Position numbers and translations under genes: made by a program. Of a stretch of DNA of 32,505 bases, positions 23,728 to 31,827 are shown one piece after another (position 1 is the stretch's first letter; every line of letters begins with the position of its first letter). Location: NCBI GenBank assembly GCA_903861115.1, contig CAIOTD010000162.1:1-32505 (forward strand), read 5' to 3'. This stretch comes from an uncultured Burkholderiales bacterium (GTDB lineage Bacteria > Pseudomonadota > Gammaproteobacteria > Burkholderiales > Burkholderiaceae_C). The notes beneath the pieces were generated by a model. That model was given only the letters and a program-made list of their open reading frames with translations, ran no database searches and was not told the DNA's origin.

Positions 23728-24642
23728 TTAAGCAATGAGGTGGCTTGAAAATGTCTTTGCACCAACAGACAGAGATGCAAAGGATTTGGAAAACAGCATC
23801 AACTCTCTTCTTGCCCAAGGGTCGGTGAGTCGCACACATTTATAGCTGCCACTCTTGGCAATCAGGTGCATGGCCCCACTGGGAATCACCCCGATGCCAA
23901 GGCCAGACTCCACCATGCGGCACAGAGCACTCAGGCTGGAAACTTTGATTCTTTGGCGCAGGACCAAACCGTGTTCTTTGGCCGAATTTTCTAAAAGTTG
24001 CTGAATCATGCTGCTGCCTTGGATGCCAATGTATTCATAATCCAAGGTGTCAATGAAGGCAATCGTTCGTTTTTTTGCAAGTGGGTGCTTGAACGGGGTG
24101 ATCAACATCAACGCGTCGGTGCGGTAAGTTTTGAAATCAAGGCCCAGCGTTTTTTTACTCACATCGCATATCCCGATGTCGGCCTGTCCTTCTTGAACGG
24201 CTTGAATCACCTCGCGGCTCGAGAGTTGAGCCAGATCGATGGAGATGTCTGGAAACTTCTTTGCAAACTCAGCAATCTCAGCGGCCAAGTACTGTTCAAC
24301 CACTGAGGCGCTTGCAAAAATTCTGACATATTCATTGCGTCCGAGAGAAAAGTCTTGCAAGTCCACGCGAAGTTGTTCGACCGACAAGACGACGGTCTTG
24401 GCATGTTTGAGCAAACAAAGTCCGGCCTCGGTGGGCTCGACACCGCGAGCTTTTCGAATCAGCAGGGGTGTCGCCAACAAAGTTTCGAGTTCCTTGATCC
24501 GTTTGCTGATCGAAGAGATGGCCAAATGTGCATTTGCTGATACGGCAGCAAGACTTCCGGATTGGCAAATTTGTACGAAAAGCTCGAGTGAGCCCAGATC
24601 GAGTTTTCGAATGAGTTGATGTTTGGACGCAATCGTGTTCAT
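23728..24642 (-). CDS. LysR-family transcriptional regulator of the URC operon
   Basis: A 304-aa LysR-type regulator. The winged helix-turn-helix is at the N-terminus (LGSLELFVQICQSGSLAAVSANAHLAISSISKRIKELET, about residues 17-56), followed by the linker and a periplasmic-binding-protein-like effector domain. ATG 24642 fits the family start; an upstream in-frame start at 24672 is less likely. It diverges from the URC operon (24765 onward) with a 122-bp gap holding a T-N11-A dyad. That is the usual arrangement for a LysR protein controlling its neighbour, with uracil or a breakdown product as the likely effector (inference). Confidence 0.94.
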   Translation of the reverse strand: MNTIASKHQLIRKLDLGSLELFVQICQSGSLAAVSANAHLAISSISKRIKELETLLATPLLIRKARGVEPTEAGLCLLKHAKTVVLSVEQLRVDLQDFSLGRNEYVRIFASASVVEQYLAAEIAEFAKKFPDISIDLAQLSSREVIQAVQEGQADIGICDVSKKTLGLDFKTYRTDALMLITPFKHPLAKKRTIAFIDTLDYEYIGIQGSSMIQQLLENSAKEHGLVLRQRIKVSSLSALCRMVESGLGIGVIPSGAMHLIAKSGSYKCVRLTDPWARRELMLFSKSFASLSVGAKTFSSHLIA

Positions 24643-24666
24643 GGGGTACACCAGTCTGAAAAGAGT

Positions 24667-24691
24667 GAGCATTCGCTTTTTTGCAATGCTC
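24667..24691. promoter_or_regulatory. LysR-type T-N11-A operator between LysR and URC1 genes
   Basis: GAGCATT (24667-24673) and AATGCTC (24685-24691) are perfect 7-bp inverted arms with an 11-nt spacer, the exact T-N11-A layout of LysR-family recognition sites. The centre at 24679 lies about 64 bp upstream of a start of transcription near 24743, where LysR proteins normally bind their primary site. Confidence 0.75.
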
Positions 24692-24707
24692 GTGAAGAAT
24701 TTGTCAA

Positions 24708-24736
24708 TTGTGGCACGACCGCATGCGCAATAGGAT
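24708..24736 (+). promoter_or_regulatory. Probable URC operon promoter
   Basis: TTGTGG (24708-24713) and TAGGAT (24731-24736) are separated by 17 bp. The -35 is weak (3 of 6), as expected for an activator-dependent promoter. The predicted start near 24743 leaves a leader of about 22 nt before ATG 24765. A stronger -35 (TTGTCA at 24701) has no -10 at proper spacing. Confidence 0.45.
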
Positions 24737-24764
24737 GGGCATTTAGCAGATCAAGAAAGAAAAC

Positions 24765-26030
24765 ATGTCCATTCCCTCAGAACCGACATCAAAGACCGCG
24801 AGTCACATCAGACTCACATCGCATTCGGGTGGAGACGGGGCCAGCACGATTGAGTGGGGCGCCCCCAGTGCGCAAGCGCGCGGCCCCATCGTGGGCACGA
24901 CCACGAGCAGAAACAATCGAAATGTGATTGGCACACACAGCGGCAGCTACAGCATTTACCGTGCCTTGGCGGTCGCCTCTGGGGCATTGGACAAAGACCA
25001 CAAGGCGGACTTGACCAACACGTCTCCCACGGACCGCATTGGGCCCTATCCGAGTTGGAGCGACCCCAAGAAAATTGCTTCCCTTGATCCGTGGGGAGCT
25101 GAGATTGAATTGAATTTTAAGGATCAGTTGTTGGACGGGGTTGATATCAAACCCACCATTGCCGTGACCAAGGCCCATATCTTTTTGCCCGAAGTCATGG
25201 AAGCCTTGAAAATGGGGCGTTTGAAGGCCGACGGTAAGTTCCTCTTGGACAACGGCTCAGCGTTGGTCACCAAGGTGGCGGTGGAGCCCGTGTGGTATTT
25301 GCCAGAGGTGGCCAAGCGTTTTGGTTGCAGCGAGTCGGAGTTGAGGCGAGTGCTCTTTGAGGAAACGGGCGGCATGTATCCAGAGCTCGTCACGCGCAGT
25401 GACTTGGAGGTTTTTTTGCCACCCATCGGCGGCTTGACCGTCTATATTTTTGGAGACAGCAAAGATCTGGCCAATCCAGCCATTGAGTTGACCGCTCGCG
25501 TTCATGATGAGTGCAACGGCTCAGACGTGTTTGGCAGTGATATCTGCACTTGTCGACCCTACCTGACACACGCGATCGAGGAGTGCATTTTGGGGGCTCA
25601 AAGGGGCGGAGTGGGCTTGTGCGCTTATTACCGCAAGGAGGGTCGGGCCCTAGGAGAAGTGACAAAGTTTTTGGTCTACAACGCTCGCAAGCGCCAAGTC
25701 GGAGGAGACACCGCTTTGAATTATTTCGCCAGGACGGAATGCGTTGCAGGTGTTCAAGACATGCGTTTTCAGCAACTCATGCCCGATGTGCTTCATTGGC
25801 TTGGTGTACAAAAAATTCACCGCTTGGTCAGCATGAGCAATATGAAATACGATGCCATCGTGGAGTCCGGCATTGAGGTGCTCGAGCGAATCAATATTCC
25901 AACAGAATTGATTCCTTTGGATGCCCAAGTTGAGATGGATGCAAAAATGGCCGCCGGCTACTTCACGCCAACCGCCGTGCCCGATGCTCAGGAGTTGGGC
26001 AAAGCCAAGGGGCGCACGCTGGATGAATGA
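24765..26030 (+). CDS. urc1: URC1: GTP cyclohydrolase II-like protein of uracil catabolism
   Basis: A 421-aa protein with about 190 N-terminal residues of its own, then a GTP cyclohydrolase II-like domain. Zinc ligands are Cys250, Cys261 and Cys263 (C-x10-C-x-C in DECNGSDVFGSDICTCRP), and the substrate motif KEGRALGE is at 291-298, matching QEGRGIGL of RibA. True RibA enzymes are about 200 aa and need no such N-terminal extension. The adjacent DUF1688 and uracil phosphoribosyltransferase genes identify it as URC1 of the URC pathway first described in the yeast Lachancea kluyveri. It is expected to open the pyrimidine ring of a uracil nucleotide-type intermediate. It overlaps the next gene by 8 bp. 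Confidence 0.9.
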   Translation: MSIPSEPTSKTASHIRLTSHSGGDGASTIEWGAPSAQARGPIVGTTTSRNNRNVIGTHSGSYSIYRALAVASGALDKDHKADLTNTSPTDRIGPYPSWSDPKKIASLDPWGAEIELNFKDQLLDGVDIKPTIAVTKAHIFLPEVMEALKMGRLKADGKFLLDNGSALVTKVAVEPVWYLPEVAKRFGCSESELRRVLFEETGGMYPELVTRSDLEVFLPPIGGLTVYIFGDSKDLANPAIELTARVHDECNGSDVFGSDICTCRPYLTHAIEECILGAQRGGVGLCAYYRKEGRALGEVTKFLVYNARKRQVGGDTALNYFARTECVAGVQDMRFQQLMPDVLHWLGVQKIHRLVSMSNMKYDAIVESGIEVLERINIPTELIPLDAQVEMDAKMAAGYFTPTAVPDAQELGKAKGRTLDE

Positions 26031-27216
26031 ACTTCAAGATCTCTTTCAAACCCGCACCATCAGAGCGCGGGCCAAGCATTTCTTGGCCAGCGCAAGAGAA
26101 GGGCATTCGACCCATTTTTGGATTGCAGATGAAAAGATGGGCGCCTGCGCCGAGTTGGTCGCACAGATCACCAAAGAGCGTTATCCTGATCTAGACATTC
26201 CATTTCATAGCCGTTGGCGGCATTTTGAAGCTGGAGGGGTTGACCGAAGGCCTTGGCTCAATGAAGAAGCCAACAACCCCATCGCTTTGATTGACTTGGT
26301 CATTGTCAGTGTGTTGCTAGATGCGGGTGCAGGTGCACAGTGGAAGTACTTGGAAAAAGAAACAGGGCAGACCTTCACCCGATCAGAGGGTTTGGGGGTT
26401 GCAAGTTTCAACGCATTCATGAGCGGTGAATTTTCTAGTCAAGACGGCTCAAAACTGCAGTGCGATGCAAAAGCCTTGAAAAGCGTCACGGCCGATCAAT
26501 TGGCCAAGATTTTTCAAGTCAGTCCGACCAATCCATTGGTGGGATTGGATGGGCGCGCCGATTTACTGAGGCGCTTGGGGCATGCGCTAGAGATGCACCC
26601 TGAAATTTTTGGCAAAGACGCTCGGCCAGGTCAACTGTTTGAACACGCGAGTAAAAGGTGGACCCATGTCAGTGCCCATCAGCTTTTATCTCTGATCTTG
26701 GAGACCCTGTCGTCCATTTGGCCTTCTGGGCAAGCTCTTCAAGGCGTTGCACTGGGAGACTGCTGGCCTCACCCTTTCCTTGGCACGTCAAGAGCGTTGC
26801 CTTCTGGATGGATGCCCTTTCACAAGCTTTCCCAATGGCTCACTTACTCCTTGCTAGAGCCCTTCATGTGGAGCGGAGTGCCTGTGATCGGCTTGCATGA
26901 ACTGACGGGCTTGCCTGAGTATAGAAATGGGGGCTTGTTTTTGGACAGTGGGGTCATTGCATTTAAAAATGAGTCGACCCAAATGGCATGGCATCAACCA
27001 AGTGATGAATTGATTGTTGAGTGGCGTGCTTTGACCGTTGCTTTGCTGGATGAGTTGGCGCCTGTGGTTCGCGATTTGTTGCATCGCTCGGAGGAGCAGA
27101 TGCCTTTGGCCTGTGTGCTTGAAGGTGGGACATGGGCCGCCGGCCGATCTTTGGCGTCCAAGTTGCGAGGCGGAGCACCACCCATTTTGATTCAATCCGA
27201 CGGAACAGTTTTTTAA
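26023..27216 (+). CDS. urc4: URC4: DUF1688 family protein
   Basis: A 397-aa protein of the DUF1688 family, whose fungal member URC4 is needed for uracil catabolism. Its biochemical role is unresolved. Visible landmarks are the N-terminal LFQTRTIRARAKHFLASA, HSRWRHFEAGGVDR, NPIALIDLVIVSVLLDAGAGAQWKY and FHKLSQWLTYSLLEP. No signal peptide or membrane segment is seen. ATG 26023 is chosen because it gives MNELQDLFQTR and an 8-bp overlap with URC1; the longer in-frame extension lies inside URC1 and is spurious. The coupling shows the two products are needed together. Confidence 0.93.
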   Translation: MNELQDLFQTRTIRARAKHFLASAREGHSTHFWIADEKMGACAELVAQITKERYPDLDIPFHSRWRHFEAGGVDRRPWLNEEANNPIALIDLVIVSVLLDAGAGAQWKYLEKETGQTFTRSEGLGVASFNAFMSGEFSSQDGSKLQCDAKALKSVTADQLAKIFQVSPTNPLVGLDGRADLLRRLGHALEMHPEIFGKDARPGQLFEHASKRWTHVSAHQLLSLILETLSSIWPSGQALQGVALGDCWPHPFLGTSRALPSGWMPFHKLSQWLTYSLLEPFMWSGVPVIGLHELTGLPEYRNGGLFLDSGVIAFKNESTQMAWHQPSDELIVEWRALTVALLDELAPVVRDLLHRSEEQMPLACVLEGGTWAAGRSLASKLRGGAPPILIQSDGTVF

Positions 27217-27229
27217 TTAGGAATTTAAC

Positions 27230-27874
27230 ATGAACGCAAGCGCCCAGCAAAATGTATTTGTCATCCATCACCCTTTGGTTCAACACAAGTTGACCTTGAT
27301 GAGAAACAAGGAAACATCCACCTCTTCTTTTCGGCGCTTGATGAATGAGGTCTCTATGCTCATGGCGTATGAGGTCACACACGACATGGCCATGCAGGAA
27401 ATCGAAATTGAAACGCCTCTTGAGCGCATGAAAAGCCGCGTCATCGATGGTAAAAAACTGGTCTTTGTGAGCATCTTGCGAGCTGGCAATGGTATTTTAG
27501 AGGGCATGCTGAGCGTGATTCCAGGTGCGAGGGTCGGGCACATTGGTTTGTACCGTGACCCTAAAACCTTGGGTGCGGTTGAATACTATTGCAAGATGCC
27601 CCAAAACATGAATCAACGCGATGTGATCGTGATTGACCCCATGCTTGCAACCGGTCACACTGCAGTGGCTGCCATTGAGCGAATCAAAGAATTCAAGCCC
27701 AAGTCGATTAAATTTGTTTGCTTGGTGAGTTGCCCAGAAGGCATCAGCGCCGTGCACCAAATCTATCCCGATGTTGCCATTTATACCGCTTCCATTGATC
27801 GACAATTGAATGAGCATGCCTACATCGTTCCTGGTCTCGGGGATGCGGGTGACAGGATTTTCGGCACGAAATAA
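27230..27874 (+). CDS. upp: Uracil phosphoribosyltransferase (URC6/Upp)
   Basis: A 214-aa cytoplasmic enzyme of full length that converts uracil and PRPP to UMP and diphosphate. The PRPP-binding loop is [16 protein letters not shown] (residues 134-149); most Upp proteins have LATGGS or LATGNS here. The C-terminal [13 protein letters not shown] is the uracil-binding and family end motif. In this operon it corresponds to URC6, the entry step of the URC pathway, rather than only salvage. It starts 13 bp after URC4. Whether another upp exists elsewhere cannot be seen. Confidence 0.96.
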   Translation: MNASAQQNVFVIHHPLVQHKLTLMRNKETSTSSFRRLMNEVSMLMAYEVTHDMAMQEIEIETPLERMKSRVIDGKKLVFVSILRAGNGILEGMLSVIPGARVGHIGLYRDPKTLGAVEYYCKMPQNMNQRDVIVIDPMLATGHTAVAAIERIKEFKPKSIKFVCLVSCPEGISAVHQIYPDVAIYTASIDRQLNEHAYIVPGLGDAGDRIFGTK

Positions 27875-27918
27875 GAAGGTCAAAAATTCTTAACAACGCC
27901 CTTCTTGCTCAAGCCTCG

Positions 27919-30249
27919 CTACTGATTTTTGGCGTCTTGCATGGGGTGCCAGTTGTTTAGCAAAAGGGCATTGCTCAAAACAAAGAAGCTTGAGAGCGCC
28001 ATGGCACTGCCAGCCACCATGGGTGAGAGCAAACCCAAGGCGGCCAGCGGAATGCCAACCGTGTTGAAAACAAAGGCCCAAAATAAATTTTGGCGTATTT
28101 TGTTCCAAGTCCTTTTGGAGATGTCAATGGCGGCAAAAACCAAATTGAGATCGCCCCGCATGAGTGTCACACTTGCCGCTTGCATCGCGACTGTGGTACC
28201 CGTCCCCATCGCAATGCCCACATCGGCTTGAACGAGAGAGGGTGCGTCGTTCACACCGTCTCCTACCATTGCAACAACACGTTTGTTGTGATGGTCATCC
28301 ATTTTTAATCGCTCAATCCAGTGGCTTTTGTCCTCTGGCAAGATTTGAGCGTAGATGTGATCCATGCCGATGACCTCCCCCACAGCATTGGCAGAAGAGG
28401 TGTTGTCGCCAGAGAGCATGACCGTTTCAATGCCCATTTGTTTAAGGCGCGAAATGACGCCTTTGGCTTCGGATTTGACCTCATCGCCAAAGGCCAAGAT
28501 CGAGAGGGGTGTTAAGGCGCTGTTGGCCGTTTCTAGGAGCAAAACCGAGATGGTTTGCCCCTTGTGCAGTTGTGAATCAACCTTGGATAGCAACTCTTTG
28601 AAAAAGGGCTCAGGGCCCAGAGAGTTTAGACTTTGAATCTTCACTTTAACTACTCCCACAGGGGCCAATATGGTTTCACCCTCAATGCCCACGCCAGGTA
28701 AATTTGTAATCTTTGTGAATGCTGTGGGGCCAATGGCGTGCTTTCGTCCGTGTTCAAGCACCGCTTTGGCCAAGGGGTGTTCACTGCCGGCTTGAAGGCC
28801 CATGGCGAGAGAAATAGGATCAAGCCCTTTCATCAATTCAAAATTGTGCAGATCAATGCTTTCAAGCAGTGTGGGCGTGCCCTTTGTGAGCGTACCCGTT
28901 TTGTCAAAAGCGATGAGTTGGATGCGATGCGCCAACTCTAAAACTTCCGAGGCTCGAATCAAAATGCCAAATTTTGCAGCCACGCCCGTGCCGGCCATGA
29001 TGGCTGCAGGCGTGGCCAAACCCAGTGCACAAGGGCAAGCAATGACCAACACCGATACGGCTCTGAGCAACGCCTCAGAAAACGAGTTCAAATAGTAATA
29101 GTTGCCGAGCAATGTCACCACGGAGATCACCACCACAAGCGGGACAAAAACCGCACTGATTTGATCGACCAACTTTTGGATAGGGGCTTTTTGCATTTGA
29201 GCGCTTTCAACCAATTGGATCATTTTTGAGAGCGTGCTCTCAAGTCCAATGGCTTGTGCTTTGACGGTCAATAGGCCGTCTCCATTGATCGCGCCACCCA
29301 TCACTTTTTGATCAACACCTTTCTCCACTGGGCTACTTTCACCTGTAAGGAGGGACTCATCCACCCAACTAAACCCTTGCACGACAATGCCATCAACGGG
29401 GATTCTTTCGCTGGGAAATACTTTGACAAGGTCCCCTGGCAAGATGTGCTCTAAATTGATTTCATGCGTCTGCTGGTGTTGATCGATCACATGTGCTGAT
29501 TCAGGCCAAAGTTTTTGCAACGCCCGAATGGCGCCGCTCGTTTTGTGTTTTGCATTGACCTCGAGCCATTTGCCCAGCAAGACCATGCTGATGACCACGC
29601 TTGAGCTTTCAAAGTAGAGTTCATGGGCGTGTGCGCTCGCCATGAGATACAGGCTCAAACCAAAAGCGGATGTGGTCCCTAGGCAAACCAGCAAGTCCAT
29701 GTTGCCTGTTCCATTTCTAAGCGCTTTGTAGGCGCCAAGGTAAAAGCGCGATCCAAGCCACAATTGGACGGGCAGTGCAAGTGCCAATTGCGCAAAGGGA
29801 TCGATGCTCAAATGCACGCCAAACGGCATGAAGAGCATGGGTGCAATAAGTGGAGCCGATAGTAAGAAGCCCACCAAAACCCGAGAGAGCCCGCTGGGTC
29901 CCCAAAAGTCTATTTCTCGCTCCACGGGTGAGGAACCCAAGGGGCGGCTCAACGTGGCTGTATAGCCTGAGCGGTCGATGGCTTGAATGATGTTTTCGAC
30001 GGATTGTGTGTCTTGGCGCAGAAAACGAATTTTCGCCTGCTCGGTGGCCAAGTTCACCATTGCAGCTTGAACACCTGGCACCTTGTTGATGGCTTTCTCG
30101 ACGTGACTGACACAGGATGCACAGGTCATGCCCACAATATCAAGGGTGCAAAATTCGACCTCAACCGCATTGGCTTGAGCGCTTGATACTTTGATGGGTT
30201 GTTCCATGGGCGTTGTTTCTTTGTGACCGGCTAGCGTGTTGTGGTTCAT
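27919..30249 (-). CDS. Copper-type P1B ATPase (CopA/CcoI-like heavy metal exporter)
   Basis: A P-type ATPase of about 776 aa in the inner membrane. Counting from the GTG at 30255, one N-terminal metal-binding domain has GMTCASC (Cys45, Cys48). The actuator motif TGES is at 304-307, the ion-path CPC at 407-409, the phosphorylation motif DKTGT at 451-455 (Asp451), the HP motif at 493-494 and GDGVND at 665-670. The last helices carry NLFWAFVFNT and MALSS, the Cu(I) signature of the P1B-1 group. It pumps Cu(I) outward, for detoxification or, if CcoI-like, for cytochrome oxidase assembly. The start may be ATG 30249 or ATG 30207. A palindromic FNR-type site lies upstream. Confidence 0.93.
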   Translation of the reverse strand: MNHNTLAGHKETTPMEQPIKVSSAQANAVEVEFCTLDIVGMTCASCVSHVEKAINKVPGVQAAMVNLATEQAKIRFLRQDTQSVENIIQAIDRSGYTATLSRPLGSSPVEREIDFWGPSGLSRVLVGFLLSAPLIAPMLFMPFGVHLSIDPFAQLALALPVQLWLGSRFYLGAYKALRNGTGNMDLLVCLGTTSAFGLSLYLMASAHAHELYFESSSVVISMVLLGKWLEVNAKHKTSGAIRALQKLWPESAHVIDQHQQTHEINLEHILPGDLVKVFPSERIPVDGIVVQGFSWVDESLLTGESSPVEKGVDQKVMGGAINGDGLLTVKAQAIGLESTLSKMIQLVESAQMQKAPIQKLVDQISAVFVPLVVVISVVTLLGNYYYLNSFSEALLRAVSVLVIACPCALGLATPAAIMAGTGVAAKFGILIRASEVLELAHRIQLIAFDKTGTLTKGTPTLLESIDLHNFELMKGLDPISLAMGLQAGSEHPLAKAVLEHGRKHAIGPTAFTKITNLPGVGIEGETILAPVGVVKVKIQSLNSLGPEPFFKELLSKVDSQLHKGQTISVLLLETANSALTPLSILAFGDEVKSEAKGVISRLKQMGIETVMLSGDNTSSANAVGEVIGMDHIYAQILPEDKSHWIERLKMDDHHNKRVVAMVGDGVNDAPSLVQADVGIAMGTGTTVAMQAASVTLMRGDLNLVFAAIDISKRTWNKIRQNLFWAFVFNTVGIPLAALGLLSPMVAGSAMALSSFFVLSNALLLNNWHPMQDAKNQ

Positions 30250-30288
30250 CGCCACGGGTCTAGGCGGGCGTTATAAGTTGAGGCGTTC

Positions 30289-30330
30289 ATCCTAGGGGAT
30301 TTTTTTACCAAGGTCACTGATTTAAATCAT
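30289..30330 (-). promoter_or_regulatory. FNR/ANR-type site and promoter of the P1B ATPase
   Basis: CTGAT-TTAA-ATCAT (30317-30330) contains a perfect 12-bp palindrome TGAT-N4-ATCA, matching the core of the FNR consensus TTGAT-N4-ATCAA. On the minus strand TAGGAT (30294-30289) could be the -10. The resulting start near 30282 puts the palindrome centre at about -41.5, the standard class II activator position. Confidence 0.55.
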
Positions 30331-30529
30331 GTTTATTCAATAAAAGGGGGCTAGGGCTTCTTTCTTCGCTTCTTTTTTCTTTTGATTCCCGAATTTTTCT
30401 TGGCGCTAAAAGCCAACCACAAAGACAAAGGGCTGTACAAAATGAGGGGCGGATCCAAGGGGGAAGCCGTTTTTCTCACTCGGGAGCGTTCAGATGATTT
30501 TAGAGAGTTTTTAACAAGCTTGGGTTCAC

Positions 30530-30570
30530 TTGACTAATGTCAACCGCAATTGCTTTGACAGGACTAAAGT
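30530..30570 (+). promoter_or_regulatory. FNR/FixK-type site and promoter of the BON gene
   Basis: TTGAC-TAAT-GTCAA (30530-30543) is a perfect 5-4-5 palindrome of the FNR/CRP family type, with C/G at the inner half-site base as in some FixK/DNR-like sites. A TAAAGT (30565-30570) is the probable -10, which puts the centre about 41 bp upstream of the start near 30577. A strong ribosome site AAGGAAAG precedes ATG 30598. Confidence 0.6.
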
Positions 30571-30597
30571 TGACCTCAACCAACAAGGAAAGACTTT

Positions 30598-31251
30598 ATG
30601 AAATCAGACTCACAATTACAGCACGACGTCGAAGCAGAATTAAAATTTGAGCCCTCGGTGAATGCGACTCACATTGGGGTGACGGTCAACGAGGGCATTG
30701 TTTCGCTCTTCGGACACGTAGAGAATTATTTCGAAAAATTGCATGCTGAAAAAGCCACTCAACGCGTTGGCGGGGTCAAAGGGGTGGCCATGGAGATCGA
30801 GGTGCGTTTGCCGAGCTTGTCCAAGCGCACCGATAGCGATATTGCGCATGCCATTGACAACATCATTGCGTGGTCAACACTGGTCACCAAAGAGCACGTT
30901 CACGTCAAAGTCGAAGACGGTTGGGTCACGCTCAGTGGGCATGTGAAGTGGAACTATCAAAAGTTGATCTTGACGGGCGCAATTTCACATTTGCTGGGCG
31001 TCACAGGTGTGAGCGACCAAATCGCCATCAAACACGAATTGGCAAACTCCGTGGTGAAAACCGATATTGTTCAAGCTTTGAACAGGCGGGCGCAGTCGGA
31101 GGCCAAGAACATCAACGTGGACATCAACGGCGGCGAGGTGACTTTGTCGGGCACCGTGCACAGTTGGAACGAGCGTTCGTTGGTCAACCATGCCGCTTGG
31201 AGCAATATGGGTGTCTCCAATGTGATCGATAAGCTTGTGGTCATCGGTTGA
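30598..31251 (+). CDS. Triple BON-domain stress protein
   Basis: A 217-aa protein built of three BON-type repeats (about residues 4-72, 77-146 and 150-216). Each has the pattern 'V..G.VTLSGxVxxxxxxxxAxxxxxxxxGVxxVxxxL' (for example DGWVTLSGHVKWNYQKLI and GGEVTLSGTVHSWNER). BON domains bind phospholipid or polymer surfaces. No clear signal peptide or lipobox is seen, so the protein may be cytoplasmic. Similar three-BON proteins are typical of stress and low-oxygen regulons in Burkholderiales and Pseudomonas. An FNR-type promoter site lies at 30530. Confidence 0.88.
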   Translation: MKSDSQLQHDVEAELKFEPSVNATHIGVTVNEGIVSLFGHVENYFEKLHAEKATQRVGGVKGVAMEIEVRLPSLSKRTDSDIAHAIDNIIAWSTLVTKEHVHVKVEDGWVTLSGHVKWNYQKLILTGAISHLLGVTGVSDQIAIKHELANSVVKTDIVQALNRRAQSEAKNINVDINGGEVTLSGTVHSWNERSLVNHAAWSNMGVSNVIDKLVVIG

Positions 31252-31282
31252 AGTTGAATATCACTCATCTCCCACTATCAAT

Positions 31283-31810
31283 ATGTTCAACCCTATGCAA
31301 CCCCATGCCATTTCTTTGCCGCCCTACGTCTTCAACTCACACATTGAAGCCGAGAATGCAACCAAGTTGCTGAGCAGGAATGGTTTTGATATCAAAAAGC
31401 TTTCCATCATTGGTAAAGGTTACCACTGCGAAGAGCACCCAATTGGGTTTTACACGGCGAGCGACAAAATTAAACTCTGGGGCACGACGGGTGCATTTTG
31501 GGGGGGGCTTTGGGGCTTGCTGTTTTTACCCGCGGTTTTTTATTTGCCAGGTTTTGGGCTCATTGCCATGGCTGGCCCCTTTGTGAGCGTTTTGATCTCG
31601 GCGCTTGAAGGCGCCGTGGTCGTCGGTGGTCTTTCAGCGCTGGGAGCGGCCTTGACCCAAATCGGCGTGCCTGAAGACGAGGTGCTGAAGTACGAGATGG
31701 ATATCAAGGCCGATAAATTTCTTCTCATCGTTCACGGCGCACTCGAAGACCATGAAAAGGTGAGGGCTGTGCTTGGCACGCTCAAAGCCAAAGAGGAATT
31801 GGTTTGTTAA
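31283..31810 (+). CDS. Small membrane-associated general-stress-type protein (YflT/DUF1269-like)
   Basis: A 175-aa protein. Residues about 12-45 (YVFNSHIEAENATKLLSRNGFDIKKLSIIGKG) resemble the YflT/general stress 17M N-terminal domain. Two or three glycine-rich hydrophobic segments follow (about 66-130, GTTGAFWGGLWGLLFLPAVFY and VSVLISALEGAVVVGGLSALG), and a soluble tail has KADKFLLIVHG. Such proteins are annotated DUF1269 or general stress proteins of unknown activity. ATG 31283 lacks a clear ribosome site; ATG 31295 is another choice. It lies 31 bp after the BON gene and is probably cotranscribed. Confidence 0.75.
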   Translation: MFNPMQPHAISLPPYVFNSHIEAENATKLLSRNGFDIKKLSIIGKGYHCEEHPIGFYTASDKIKLWGTTGAFWGGLWGLLFLPAVFYLPGFGLIAMAGPFVSVLISALEGAVVVGGLSALGAALTQIGVPEDEVLKYEMDIKADKFLLIVHGALEDHEKVRAVLGTLKAKEELVC

Positions 31811-31827
31811 ATATTTTTGGAGGTTTT

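Larger units (their letters stand above)
30256..30597. promoter_or_regulatory. 342-bp divergent intergenic region between the ATPase and BON genes
   Basis: This stretch holds no gene that can be supported. It contains two separate FNR/CRP-type palindromes (30317-30330 and 30530-30543), each with a plausible -10, plus a short T/C-rich tract (about 30357-30400) and a 5-bp hairpin (TTGGC/GCCAA, 30400-30416) without a T-run. It is the control region for two divergent units. Confidence 0.7.

Noticed and set aside
24765-26030. Riboflavin-type GTP cyclohydrolase II (RibA)
   Set aside because: The zinc ligands match, but the protein is about twice RibA length, has a private N-terminal domain and is coupled to DUF1688 and uracil phosphoribosyltransferase, which identifies the URC pathway.
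27875-27918. Bidirectional terminator between upp and the P1B ATPase
   Set aside because: AAGAAGG and CCTTCTT could pair, but the loop is about 20 nt and no T-run follows on either strand.
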